Source: Actinomadura spongiicola (GTDB lineage: Bacteria; Actinomycetota; Actinomycetes; Streptosporangiales; Streptosporangiaceae). Taken from it: 64,000 nt of DNA. The stretch covers positions 717,331 to 781,330 of the forward strand of contig NZ_QVNQ01000004.1 of the NCBI RefSeq assembly GCF_003432485.1. The letters are read 5' to 3'. A model generated the notes under the pieces. That model searched no databases, had not been told where the DNA came from, and saw only the letters and a list, made by a program, of their open reading frames with translations. The first letter of the stretch is position 1. The number at the start of each line of letters is the position of its first letter. The position numbers were made by a program, and so were the translations under genes. Below are positions 44,302 to 53,467 of the stretch, in pieces.

Positions 44302-44363
44302 CAAAGCGTCGCGGACGGCCGGCGACGGACTTCGGACGTCCTGTCCCTCGACCGGCTCCCGAA

Positions 44364-44385
44364 CGCCTGTGTGTACTGACAGGCG
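44364..44385. promoter_or_regulatory. Palindrome in the pucR-uraD divergent region
   Basis: CGCCTGT-GTGTACTG-ACAGGCG has perfect 7-bp arms. It lies 16 bp upstream of the uraD start codon and in the 112-bp region shared with pucR. It is a candidate PucR operator. Confidence 0.5.
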
Positions 44386-44400
44386 AGAAGGGAGCGGCGG

Positions 44401-44865
44401 ATGCGGTTCACCGATGCGGACCTGGCGGCGTGCTGCGCGTCCCGCCGGTGGGTCGCGGCGCTCGCGGGACGCCCCTACCGGGATCTGGACGAGCTGCGGG
44501 CGGCCGGGGCCGCGGCGCTGGACGGGCTGGACTGGCCCGACGTGGTGGAGGCGCTGGCCGCGCACCCCCGCATCGGCGACCGGGTGGACGGCTGGTCCCG
44601 CGCCGAGCAGTCCGGGATGGACGGCACCGCCCCGGACGTGCGTGCCGCCCTCGTCGAGGGGAACCGGGCCTACGAGGAGCGCTTCGGTCATGTGTTCCTG
44701 ATCTGCGCCTCGGGTCGTTCCGCCGCCGACATGCTCGGCGACCTCCGGGACCGCCTGGACAACGACCCCGTGGCGGAGCGGGCCGTCGTCCGGGGCGAAC
44801 TCGCGAAGATCGTGGAACTTCGGCTGGCCAGGCTCGTCGACCAGGCCCGGGGGAGTGCGCGGTGA
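44401..44865 (+). CDS. uraD: OHCU decarboxylase
   Basis: This 154-residue enzyme converts 2-oxo-4-hydroxy-4-carboxy-5-ureidoimidazoline to S-allantoin. Family signatures are LAAHPRIGDRVDGWSRAEQS (His of the active site), GNRAYEERFGHVFLICASGR and ELAKIVELRLARLVD. AAGGGAG precedes ATG 44401. It is the first gene of the purine operon and overlaps uraH by GTGA. Confidence 0.93.
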   Translation: MRFTDADLAACCASRRWVAALAGRPYRDLDELRAAGAAALDGLDWPDVVEALAAHPRIGDRVDGWSRAEQSGMDGTAPDVRAALVEGNRAYEERFGHVFLICASGRSAADMLGDLRDRLDNDPVAERAVVRGELAKIVELRLARLVDQARGSAR

Positions 44866-45176
44866 GCCTTTCGACGCATGTGCTGGACGCGGCCAGGGGG
44901 CTGCCCGCCGCGGGAACGTCCGTCCGGCTGGAGCGGCGCGACCCGGACGGCGGCTGGACGCCGCTGGCCGAGGCGCGCACCGACGAGGACGGCCGGATCA
45001 GAGAGTGGGGCGCCGAGCCGGGAGCCGGAACGCATCGCCTGGTGTTCGACACGTCCGCGCTGTCGGACTTCTACCCCGAGGTGACCGTGGTGTTCACGAT
45101 CACCGACCCGGACGGGCATCTGCACGTGCCGCTGCTGATCAGCCCGTTCGCCTACTCGACGTACCGAGGGAGCTAG
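44862..45176 (+). CDS. uraH: 5-hydroxyisourate hydrolase
   Basis: This 104-residue transthyretin-like enzyme has the N-terminal LSTHVLDAARGLPAAG (catalytic His), RLERRDPDGGW, and the C-terminal YRGS tetrapeptide typical of the family. It opens 5-hydroxyisourate to OHCU. GTG 44862 lies in the uraD stop region. Confidence 0.94.
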   Translation: MSLSTHVLDAARGLPAAGTSVRLERRDPDGGWTPLAEARTDEDGRIREWGAEPGAGTHRLVFDTSALSDFYPEVTVVFTITDPDGHLHVPLLISPFAYSTYRGS

Positions 45177-45181
45177 CGCCG

Positions 45182-46075
45182 ATGGCCATCGTGCTCGGGC
45201 CCAACCGCTACGGGAAGGCGGAGACGCGTGTCGTCCGCGTCACCAGGAACGCCGACGGGAACGGCGAGAGAGACGGCGAGGTCCATCGGATCAAGGACGT
45301 GAGCGTCACCGTGCTCCTCTCCGGCGCCATGGAGGACGTCCACCTGTCCGGTGACAACGCCGCGGTCCTGCCCACCGACAGCCAGAAGAACACCGTGTTC
45401 GCCTTCGCCAAGAAGCACGGCATAGCGACGATCGAGGACTTCGGTCTCCTGCTCGCCCGCCACTTCGTGGACGCGCAGCCGACGATCACCCATGCCCGCG
45501 TGGAGATCCACGAGTACGCGTGGGACCGCGTCACCGGCGGTCACTCGTTCGTCCGGAGCGGCGGGGAGGTCCGCACGGCGCTGGTGCACAGCGACGGCGA
45601 CGGCGGCGCCGAATCGGTCGTCTCCGGGCTGCGTGACCTCGCCGTCCTGAACTCGACCGGCAGCGAGTTCCACGGGTTCGTCCGGGACGAGTACACGACG
45701 CTCCCGCCGACCGACGACCGCGTCCTCGCGACGACCGTCACCGCGCGGTGGCGGCACCGGAGCACCGCGACACGGGACTGGGACGCGTCCTACCGCGAGG
45801 CCCGGAACCATCTGCTGCGCGCGTTCGCCGAGACGCACAGCCTGTCGCTTCAGCAGACGCTGTTCCAGATGGGCCGCCGGGTATTGGACGAACGCCCGGA
45901 GCTGTGCGAGGTACGCCTGGCGCTGCCCAACAGGCATCACTTCCTGGTCGATCTGGAGCCGTTCGGCATGGACAACGACAACGAGGTCTACTTCGCGGCT
46001 GACCGCCCGTACGGGCTCGTCGAGGGCACCGTCCTCACCGATGACGCGCCGGACGCCCCGTCCGCCTGGACCTGA
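45182..46075 (+). CDS. Urate oxidase (uricase)
   Basis: This 297-residue cofactor-free uricase has the two T-fold halves. Visible are VTVLLSGAMEDVHLSGDNAA, VLPTDSQKNTVFAFAKKHGI (active-site Thr), HEYAWDRVTGGHSFVRSG, TSEFHGFVRDEYTTLPPTDD-type segments and LPNRHHFLVDLEPFG. It oxidises urate to 5-hydroxyisourate. ATG 45182 is 5 bp after uraH. Confidence 0.95.
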   Translation: MAIVLGPNRYGKAETRVVRVTRNADGNGERDGEVHRIKDVSVTVLLSGAMEDVHLSGDNAAVLPTDSQKNTVFAFAKKHGIATIEDFGLLLARHFVDAQPTITHARVEIHEYAWDRVTGGHSFVRSGGEVRTALVHSDGDGGAESVVSGLRDLAVLNSTGSEFHGFVRDEYTTLPPTDDRVLATTVTARWRHRSTATRDWDASYREARNHLLRAFAETHSLSLQQTLFQMGRRVLDERPELCEVRLALPNRHHFLVDLEPFGMDNDNEVYFAADRPYGLVEGTVLTDDAPDAPSAWT

Positions 46076-46089
46076 AGGAGGGAAGGGAC

Positions 46090-46986
46090 ATGGACTTCCT
46101 ACGACCGGCGACCTGGCAGGACGCGCTCGCCGTCAAGGCGGAGCGGCCGGACGCGTTGCCCGTCCAGGGCGGCACCGACGTCATGGTCGAGATCAACTTC
46201 GACCGGCGCCGGCCCGCGGCGCTGCTCGACCTGACCGGCGTCCGCGCCCTCGCCGACTGGGACCCGGCGGACGGACGCCTCCGCGTCGGCGCGGGCGTCC
46301 CGTACGCCCGCCTGATCACCGAGCTCGGACGGAGCCTGCCGGGCCTCGCGCAGGCGTCCCGGACCGTGGGCTCGCCGCAGATCCGCAACCGCGGCACGGT
46401 CGGCGGGAACCTCGGCGCCGCCTCGCCCGCCGGGGACGGTCATCCGCCGCTGCTGGCGGGTGACGCCGTGGTCGAGGCGGAGTCGGCGGCGCGCGGCGTC
46501 CGGATGATCCCGGTCGCGGAGTTCTTCACCGGCGTGAAGCGGACCGCGCTGGCGCCGGACGAGCTGATCCGGGCGTTCTGGGCGGCCCCGGCGTCCGGCC
46601 CCCAATATTTCTCCAAGATCGGCACCAGGAACGCGATGGTGATCGCCGTGTGCTCGTTCGCGGTCGCGCTGCATCCACGGGAGCGGCGCGTCGGGACCGG
46701 GCTCGGCTCGGCGGCGCCGACACCGCGCCGGGCCCCGGCCGCCGAGGCGTTCATCGCGCACGAGTTGGACTGGGACGGCCGCGGCCCGCTGTCGGAGGCC
46801 GCGGCGCGGCGGTTCGGTGAGCTGGTGGCGGAGGCGGCGTCGCCGATCGACGACGTCCGCGGAACGGGCGACTACCGCAGACGGGCCCTGTCGGTGATGG
46901 CGCGCCGCACGCTGACCTGGGCCTGGAACGACCACCGCGCGGGTTCCACCGGAAGCGTGGGCTCGCTGGGAAGGGAGGCCTCCTGA
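46090..46986 (+). CDS. xdhB: Xanthine dehydrogenase, FAD-binding subunit
   Basis: This 298-residue subunit of the molybdenum hydroxylase has LPVQGGTDVMVEINFDRRRP (FAD loop), IRNRGTVGGNLGAASPAGDG (the conserved T-V-G-G-N) and FFTGVKRTALAPDELI. A strong GAAGGAGGGAAGGG precedes ATG 46090. The stop overlaps the next start (TGATG). Confidence 0.92.
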   Translation: MDFLRPATWQDALAVKAERPDALPVQGGTDVMVEINFDRRRPAALLDLTGVRALADWDPADGRLRVGAGVPYARLITELGRSLPGLAQASRTVGSPQIRNRGTVGGNLGAASPAGDGHPPLLAGDAVVEAESAARGVRMIPVAEFFTGVKRTALAPDELIRAFWAAPASGPQYFSKIGTRNAMVIAVCSFAVALHPRERRVGTGLGSAAPTPRRAPAAEAFIAHELDWDGRGPLSEAAARRFGELVAEAASPIDDVRGTGDYRRRALSVMARRTLTWAWNDHRAGSTGSVGSLGREAS

Positions 46987-47471
46987 TGCGCGTGAACCTC
47001 ACGGTCAACGGCTCGCACCAGGTCGTGGACGATGTGTGGGAGGGCGAGAGCCTGCTCTTCCTGCTGCGGGAACGGATGGGCCTGCCGGGGTCCAAGAACG
47101 CCTGTGAGCAGGGTGAATGCGGGTCCTGCACGGTCTATCTGGACGGTCTCCCCGTGTGTTCGTGCCTGGTCGCGGCCGGTCAGGCGGAGGGGCGGAAGGT
47201 CCGCACGGTGGAGGGCCTGGCGGAGGGGCAGCCGGGGGACGAGCGACTCGATCCGGTCCAGGAGGCGTTCCTGGAGGCGGGGGCCGTCCAGTGCGGGTTC
47301 TGCACGCCCGGCCTGATCGTCCAGTCCCACGACCTGATCGAGCGGAACCCGGCGCCGACCGACGCCGAGATCCGCGAGGCGCTGGCGGGGAACCTGTGCC
47401 GCTGCACCGGCTACGAGAAGATCGTCGACGCGGTGCGGCTGGCCGCCGAGCGGAAGGCGGCGGCGTCATGA
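46986..47471 (+). CDS. xdhC: Xanthine dehydrogenase, 2x[2Fe-2S] subunit
   Basis: This 161-residue subunit has plant-type CEQGECGSCTVYLDGLPVCS (first cluster) and CGFCTPG with CRCTGYEKIV (second cluster, near the molybdenum site). It passes electrons from the Mo centre to FAD. It overlaps the deaminase gene by ATGA. Confidence 0.93.
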   Translation: MRVNLTVNGSHQVVDDVWEGESLLFLLRERMGLPGSKNACEQGECGSCTVYLDGLPVCSCLVAAGQAEGRKVRTVEGLAEGQPGDERLDPVQEAFLEAGAVQCGFCTPGLIVQSHDLIERNPAPTDAEIREALAGNLCRCTGYEKIVDAVRLAAERKAAAS

Positions 47472-48841
47472 CGCGGAGGGCGAAGACCGTCATCGAGAAC
47501 GCCCACGTCGTCACCGTCTCCGGCGACGAGTACCCGGACGGCCACATCGTCGTCGAGGCCGACCGCATCACCGCCGTGGGCCCCGGGCGAGCCGCCGTCG
47601 ACGAGGCCGACCAAGTCAACCTGATCGACGCCGCCGGGTGCCTCGCCACCCCCGGCCTGGTCAACACGCACCACCACCTCTACCAGTGGGCGAGCCAGGG
47701 CCTGGCGGTCGACAGCCCCCTGTTCGAGTGGCTGACGACCCTGTACAGGCCCTGGTCGAAGATGGACGCGGAGATCGTGGCCGGGGCGGCGAGCGCGGGC
47801 CTCGGCTGGCTGGCCAAGTCGGGCTGCACCACCTCCACCGACCACCATTACCTGTTCCCGAAGGGACGCGGCGACCTGTTCGCGGCGGGAATCGAGGCGG
47901 CCCGGGAGATCGGCGTCCGGTTCCACCCGTGCCGCGGCTCGATGGACCGGGGCGAGTCGCGCGGCGGGCTGCCACCGGACGAGGTCGTCGAGGACCTCGA
48001 CACGGTCCTCACCGAGACCGCCGCCGCGATAGACCGGTACCACGACCCGTCGCCCGGCTCGATGCTGCGCGTCGCCGTCGCGCCCTGCTCGCCGTTCACC
48101 GTCACCCGGGAACTGCTGGTCCGCTCGGCGGAGCTGGCGCGGGAGAAGGGCGTCCGGCTGCACACCCACCTCGCCGAGACCCTCGACGAGGAGGAGCACA
48201 CCACCGAGCAGTTCGGCATGACACCGGTCGAGTACATGGACTCGATCGGCTGGCTCGGCCCGGACGTGTGGCTCGCGCACTGCGTCCATCTCCACGACAC
48301 CGACGTCAAACGGCTCGCCGAGACCCGCACCGGCACGGCGCACTGCCCAAGCTCGAACGCCCGCCTCGGCGCCGGGATCGCCCGCGTGTCCCATCTCCTC
48401 GCCGAGGGCGCGACGGTCGGGCTCGGTGTGGACGGCCCCGCGTCCGCGGAACTCGTCCCGCTCGCCGGGGAACTGCGGCAGGCGGTCTACATGCAGCGCG
48501 CCCGCTACGGACCGACCTCCCTCACAGCCCGGCAGGCCTTGGAGATGGGGACGCTCGGCGGGGCCCGCTGCCTCGGCCGCGACGACGAGCTCGGCACGCT
48601 CGAACCGGGCAAGCTCGCCGACATCGCCCTCTGGCGGATGGACGGCTTCCACGCCGCCGTCGACGACCCGGTCGTCGCGTTCGTGTTCGGGCCGACTCCG
48701 CCGCTGCATCGCCTGCTGGTCGGAGGCCGGACCGTCGTCGCCGACGACACGCTCGTCACCGTCCCGGAGGACGAGGTCGGACGGCGCGGCGTCGCCGCCC
48801 ACCGCCGACTGATGGCGCTCGCCGAGGAGGTGTCGCGATGA
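47468..48841 (+). CDS. 8-oxoguanine deaminase-like amidohydrolase
   Basis: This 457-residue TIM-barrel enzyme of the ATZ/TRZ family has NTHHHLYQWASQGLA, TSTDHHYLFPKGRGDL, RLHTHLAETLDEEEHTTEQF, WLAHCVHLHD and GLGVDGPASAE, with the metal-ligand His and Asp residues. The H-H-H-L-Y-Q and C-P-S-S-N-A-R-L patterns match 8-oxoguanine deaminases, which form urate directly from 8-oxoguanine. That would supply uricase from oxidised nucleobases. Guanine deaminase activity is the main alternative. Confidence 0.87.
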   Translation: MTRRAKTVIENAHVVTVSGDEYPDGHIVVEADRITAVGPGRAAVDEADQVNLIDAAGCLATPGLVNTHHHLYQWASQGLAVDSPLFEWLTTLYRPWSKMDAEIVAGAASAGLGWLAKSGCTTSTDHHYLFPKGRGDLFAAGIEAAREIGVRFHPCRGSMDRGESRGGLPPDEVVEDLDTVLTETAAAIDRYHDPSPGSMLRVAVAPCSPFTVTRELLVRSAELAREKGVRLHTHLAETLDEEEHTTEQFGMTPVEYMDSIGWLGPDVWLAHCVHLHDTDVKRLAETRTGTAHCPSSNARLGAGIARVSHLLAEGATVGLGVDGPASAELVPLAGELRQAVYMQRARYGPTSLTARQALEMGTLGGARCLGRDDELGTLEPGKLADIALWRMDGFHAAVDDPVVAFVFGPTPPLHRLLVGGRTVVADDTLVTVPEDEVGRRGVAAHRRLMALAEEVSR

Positions 48842-51165
48842 CCTCGCCGCTGGACGTCGCGTCCGCGCCGGGTGGCGTGGGGGACAGCCCGCTCCGCCCG
48901 GACGGCACGCTGAAGGTCGTCGGCGAGTTCGCCTACGCCTCCGACCTGTGGATGGACGGGATGCTGTGGGGCGCGACGCTCCGCAGCCCGCACCCCCGCG
49001 CGCTGATCCGGTCGATCGACGTCGGCCCGGCGCTCGCGATGCCCGGTGTCCGCGCGGTCCTCACCCACGAGGACGTCCCGGGACGCGCGCTTTTCGGCCT
49101 CGACCACCCCGCGGACCAGCCCGTCCTGGCGATCGACCAGGTCAGGTACCAGGGCGAGCCGGTCGCGCTGGTCGCCGCCGACCACCCGGAGGCGGCCCGC
49201 CGCGCCCTCGCGAAGATCGTCGTCGACTATGACGTCCGCGAACCGATCACCGACTCCCGCGCCGTGATCGCCGACCCGGAGGGCCTGAAGGTCCAGGAGT
49301 TGGGCGGCATCACCCGGTACCAACCCGTCCGCGTCGGTGACGTGGCGGCGGCGCGGGCCGGGGCCGAGGTCGTCGTCACGCGCGATTACGAGGTCGGCAT
49401 CCAGGACCAGGCGTTCCTCGGACCTGAGGCGGGACTGGCGATCCCGTCCGAGGACGGCGGCGTCGACCTGCACGTGTCGACCCAGTGGCTGCACAACGAC
49501 CTCAGACAGATCGCGCCGTGCCTCGGCCTCGCCGAGGACCAGGTGCACATGACCCTCGCGGGCGTCGGCGGCGCGTTCGGCGGGCGCGAGGACCTGTCGA
49601 TGCAGATCCACGCGGCGATGCTGGCGCTGCGCACCGGCAGGCCGGTCAAGATGTCCTACGACCGGCACGAGTCGTTCTTCGGGCACGTCCACCGGCATCC
49701 GGCGCGGATGCGGTACGAGTACGGCGCCACCGCCGACGGGCGGCTCCTGTACGCCGACGTCGAGATCGTGCTGGACGGCGGCGCGTACACCTCGTCCACG
49801 AGGAACGTCGTCGGGAACGCCGCCTCGCTCGGCGTCGGCCCGTACGAGATCCCCAACATCCGCATCGACGCCTACGGCGTCTACACCAACAACCCGCCGT
49901 GCGGCGCGATGCGCGGGTTCGGAGCGGTCCAGGCATGCTTCGCCTACGAGTCGATGATGGACGAGCTCGGCGCGGCCTGCGGGATCGGGCCCGTCGAGAT
50001 CCGCCGCCGCAACGCCGTCTCGCAGGGGTCGAGGCTCGCGACCGGGCAGATCATCGAGTCGCCGGCACCGCTCGCCGACATGCTGACCCGGCTCGACGCG
50101 ATGCCGCTGCCGCCGCCGCTCGACCCGTCCGACCTACGGAACCTGCCCGGCGGGGTGTCGCAGACGACACGCGGCGAGGGGGTCGCGCGAGGTGTCGGCT
50201 ACGGCGTCGGGATCAAGAACATCTGCTTCTCCGAGGGCTTCGACGACTACTCCACCGCCCGTGTCCGGCTGGAGGTCATCGGCGGTGAGGCGACGGCGCT
50301 CGTCCACACCGCCGCCGCGGAGGTCGGGCAGGGCCTCGTCACGATCCAGGCTCAGATCGCGCGGACGGAGCTGGGCGTCCAGAAGGTCACGATCGCCCCG
50401 GCGGACGACCGGGTCGGCGACGCCGGATCGTCCAGCGCGTCCCGCCAGTCGTACATGTCGGGCGGCGCGGTCAAGGCCGCCTGCGAGGCGGTCCGCGCCG
50501 AACTGCTCGCCCTCGCCGCCCGCCGCCTCGCCCGTGGCGGCCACGACCGCGACGACCTGACCGTCCTCGGCGGGAAGATCGTCTCTCGGGCGGACGGGGT
50601 GCTCGGCGCCGTCGAGGACGTCCTGCGCGACGACGTCATCGAGCGGACCCGCGAGTACCGGCACCGGCCGACCGTCCCGATGGACCCCGTGACCGGGCAG
50701 GGACGCAGCCACACCCAGCTCGCCCTGTGCGTCCACCGCGCCGTCGTCGACGTGGACGTGGAACTCGGGCTCGTCAAGGTCGTCGAGCTCGCCGCCGTCC
50801 AGGACGTCGGCAAGATCATCAACCGGACGGGCGTGGAGGGGCAGATCCACGGCGGATCGGCGCAGGGCCTCGGCCTCGCCCTGATGGAGGAGATCATCGT
50901 GGTGGACGGCCAGGTTCAGAACCCGTCGTTCACCGACTACCTCATCCCGACGATCCTCGACATGCCGCCGATGCGGCTCGACATCCTGGAACATCCCGAC
51001 CCGGAGGCGCCGTACGGGCTGCGCGGCGCCGGCGAGCCGCCGACGCTGTCGTCCACGCCCGCGATCGTCGCCGCCGTCCGCGACGCCACGGGTCTGGCGC
51101 TGGCGCGGGTGCCGGTCCGGCCGGAGCACATCGTCCGGGGGGGCGTGACATGGACGACCTTGTGA
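48838..51165 (+). CDS. xdhA: Xanthine dehydrogenase, molybdopterin-binding subunit
   Basis: This 775-residue large subunit has GVGGAFGGREDLSMQIHAAM, TNNPPCGAMRGFGAVQACFA (active-site Arg region), AAAEVGQGLVTIQAQIARTE and the C-terminal GLRGAGEPPTLSSTPAIVAA with the catalytic Glu. It hydroxylates hypoxanthine and xanthine to urate. The arginine and glutamate patterns support a purine substrate. Separation from xdhBC by the deaminase gene is unusual. The allantoinase ATG lies inside its last codons. Confidence 0.93.
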   Translation: MTSPLDVASAPGGVGDSPLRPDGTLKVVGEFAYASDLWMDGMLWGATLRSPHPRALIRSIDVGPALAMPGVRAVLTHEDVPGRALFGLDHPADQPVLAIDQVRYQGEPVALVAADHPEAARRALAKIVVDYDVREPITDSRAVIADPEGLKVQELGGITRYQPVRVGDVAAARAGAEVVVTRDYEVGIQDQAFLGPEAGLAIPSEDGGVDLHVSTQWLHNDLRQIAPCLGLAEDQVHMTLAGVGGAFGGREDLSMQIHAAMLALRTGRPVKMSYDRHESFFGHVHRHPARMRYEYGATADGRLLYADVEIVLDGGAYTSSTRNVVGNAASLGVGPYEIPNIRIDAYGVYTNNPPCGAMRGFGAVQACFAYESMMDELGAACGIGPVEIRRRNAVSQGSRLATGQIIESPAPLADMLTRLDAMPLPPPLDPSDLRNLPGGVSQTTRGEGVARGVGYGVGIKNICFSEGFDDYSTARVRLEVIGGEATALVHTAAAEVGQGLVTIQAQIARTELGVQKVTIAPADDRVGDAGSSSASRQSYMSGGAVKAACEAVRAELLALAARRLARGGHDRDDLTVLGGKIVSRADGVLGAVEDVLRDDVIERTREYRHRPTVPMDPVTGQGRSHTQLALCVHRAVVDVDVELGLVKVVELAAVQDVGKIINRTGVEGQIHGGSAQGLGLALMEEIIVVDGQVQNPSFTDYLIPTILDMPPMRLDILEHPDPEAPYGLRGAGEPPTLSSTPAIVAAVRDATGLALARVPVRPEHIVRGGVTWTTL

Positions 51166-52454
51166 TCAGGTCGCGGCGGGCGGTGCTGCCGGACGGTGAG
51201 CGCCCCGCCGCCGTGTCCGTCCGCGACGGGCGGATCAGCGGCGTCCACCCGCACGGCGCCGACCTCCCGGCGGGCGCCTCCGTCGACCTCGGCGACATCG
51301 CGCTGCTGCCCGGCCTCGTCGACACGCACGTGCACGTCAACGAGCCGGGCCGCACCGAATGGGAGGGCTTCGCGACCGCGACCCGCGCCGCCGCGTCCGG
51401 CGGGGTCACCACCCTCGTCGACATGCCGCTGAACTCCGTCCCGCCGACCGTCGACCCGGCCGCGCTGGCCGTGAAACGGGAGGCGGCGCAGGGCGCGTGC
51501 GCGGTGGACGTCGGGTTCTGGGGCGGCGCCGTCCCGGGCAACGTGCCCAGCCTGCGCCCGCTGCACGACCTGGGCGTCTTCGGCTTCAAATGCTTCATGT
51601 CCGACTCGGGCGTTCCCGAGTTCCCGGCCCTGTCCGTCGAGGAGATGCGGGCGGCGTTCCGGGAGATCGCCTCGTTCGGCGGCCTCGCCGTCGTCCACGC
51701 GGAGGACCCCGCGTCGCTGTCGTCGCCGACCGGCGGGGGATATCCGGAGTTCCTGGCCTCACGTCCGCCGTCCGCCGAGCGCCTCGCCGTCGAACAGGCC
51801 GTCCGGCTGGTGGAGGAGACGGGCGTGCGCGCGCACATCCTGCACGTGTCCGCCGCCGACTGCGTGGACGTCCTCGCCAAGGCGCGGGCGGACGGGCTGC
51901 CCGTGACCGCCGAGACCTGCCCGCACTACCTCGTGCTCTGCGCCGACGACGCACGCGACCCCGCGCACAAGTGCTGCCCGCCCATCCGCGAATCCGCGAA
52001 CCGCGAGCCGCTCTGGCGGGGCCTCGCCGCCGACGTGATCACCTGTGTCGTCACCGACCATTCGCCGTGCGCGCCCGAACTGAAACGCGGGGACTTCGCC
52101 ACCGCGTGGGGCGGGATCTCGTCCCTGCAACTCGGTCTCCCCGTCGTCTGGACGGCCGCACGCGCCCGTGGACACGACCTGCGCGCCGTGTCGCGGTGGA
52201 TGTCCGAGGCGCCCGCCGCGCTCGCCGCCGTCCCGGGCAAGGGCGGCATCGCCGTCGGGAACGACGCCGACCTCGTCGCCTTCGCCGCCGACGAGACCTT
52301 CACCGTGAACCCGGCCGCGCTCCACCACCGCCATCCCGTCACCCCGTACGAGGGCCGCACGCTGACGGGGGTGGTGCGGACGACGTGGCTGCGCGGCAGG
52401 CCGGTCACGGCCACGCCGACCGGACGCCTGCTCGACCGAACGGAGTCGCGATGA
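51150..52454 (+). CDS. allB: Allantoinase
   Basis: This 434-residue dinuclear zinc amidohydrolase has VDTHVHVNEPGRTEWEGFAT, the carboxylated lysine in VFGFKCFMSDSG, HILHVSAADCVDVL and TDHSPCAPELKRGDF. It hydrolyses allantoin to allantoate. It overlaps the Mo subunit by 16 bp and allantoicase by ATGA. Confidence 0.94.
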   Translation: MDDLVIRSRRAVLPDGERPAAVSVRDGRISGVHPHGADLPAGASVDLGDIALLPGLVDTHVHVNEPGRTEWEGFATATRAAASGGVTTLVDMPLNSVPPTVDPAALAVKREAAQGACAVDVGFWGGAVPGNVPSLRPLHDLGVFGFKCFMSDSGVPEFPALSVEEMRAAFREIASFGGLAVVHAEDPASLSSPTGGGYPEFLASRPPSAERLAVEQAVRLVEETGVRAHILHVSAADCVDVLAKARADGLPVTAETCPHYLVLCADDARDPAHKCCPPIRESANREPLWRGLAADVITCVVTDHSPCAPELKRGDFATAWGGISSLQLGLPVVWTAARARGHDLRAVSRWMSEAPAALAAVPGKGGIAVGNDADLVAFAADETFTVNPAALHHRHPVTPYEGRTLTGVVRTTWLRGRPVTATPTGRLLDRTESR

Positions 52455-53461
52455 CCGGTTTCACCTCGCTGCCGGACCTGGCCGTCCGGACGCTCGGCGG
52501 GTCGGTCATCGCCGCGAGCGACGAGTCGTTCGCGGCGAAGGAGAACCTGCTCAACCCGTGGAAGCCGGAGTTCCGGCCGGGAACCTTCGGGCCGAAGGGC
52601 CAGCTCTACGACGGCTGGGAGACCGCGCGGCGCCGCGGCCCCGGGCACGACTGGGCGCTGGTCCGCCTCGGCCTGCCCGGCCGGATCGCCGGCGTCGTCA
52701 TCGACACCGCCTGGTTCACGGGGAACTTCCCGCCGCACGCGTCCGTCGAGGCGTGCTTCGTCGACGGCCACCCCTCGCCCGCCGAGCTGTCGCACGCCGA
52801 CTGGGTCGAGATCGTCCCGAGGAGCGCGCTCAAGGGCGACGCCGAACACGCCTTCGTCGCGGCCGAACCGGACCGCGTGTTCACCCATGTGCGGCTCAGC
52901 GTGTTCCCGGACGGCGGCGTCGCGCGGCTCCGCGTCCACGGCCACGTCACCCCCGACCCGGAGTTCCTGACCGGCCTGACCGTCGACCTGGCGGCCCTGG
53001 AGAACGGCGCCCGCGTCCGCGACTGCTCCGACGGGTTCTACTCGTCGGCCGACAACATGCTGTTCCCCGGCCCGGCCCGCACCCAGGCCGAGGGGTGGGA
53101 GACCGCCCGCCGCCGCGGCGGGGGCAACGACTGGGCGCTGATCGCCCTCGCGGGCCGGGGGAGCATCAGGCTCGCGGAGATCGACACGACGAACCTGAAG
53201 TTCAACGCGCCCGCCGAGTTCGAGCTCGTCGGCTTCGACGAGTGGCCGCCGCCGGACGAGCGGGCGTCGCCGCTGGTCCTCATTCCCCGCACCCGTCTCC
53301 GGCCCGACACCCGGCACCGTTTCCGGCTCCGATCGCCCGAGGTCACCGCCGTCCGCGTCGACATCCACCCGGACGGCGGCCTCGCCCGGCTCCGGCTGTG
53401 GGGCGACCTGAGCGCCGAGGCGGAACGGGACCTCGCCGCCCGCTGGCGCGCCCGTGGCTGA
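52451..53461 (+). CDS. alc: Allantoicase
   Basis: This 336-residue enzyme is made of two related beta-jelly-roll halves, each with GWETARRRGxGxDWAL (about 56 and 216) and R-L-R-V/L-xGxV-T/LxxD. It splits allantoate into ureidoglycolate and urea. It is the last gene of the operon. No ureidoglycolate lyase or urease follows, so the end products must be handled elsewhere. Confidence 0.94.
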   Translation: MTGFTSLPDLAVRTLGGSVIAASDESFAAKENLLNPWKPEFRPGTFGPKGQLYDGWETARRRGPGHDWALVRLGLPGRIAGVVIDTAWFTGNFPPHASVEACFVDGHPSPAELSHADWVEIVPRSALKGDAEHAFVAAEPDRVFTHVRLSVFPDGGVARLRVHGHVTPDPEFLTGLTVDLAALENGARVRDCSDGFYSSADNMLFPGPARTQAEGWETARRRGGGNDWALIALAGRGSIRLAEIDTTNLKFNAPAEFELVGFDEWPPPDERASPLVLIPRTRLRPDTRHRFRLRSPEVTAVRVDIHPDGGLARLRLWGDLSAEAERDLAARWRARG

Positions 53462-53467
53462 CGCCGG

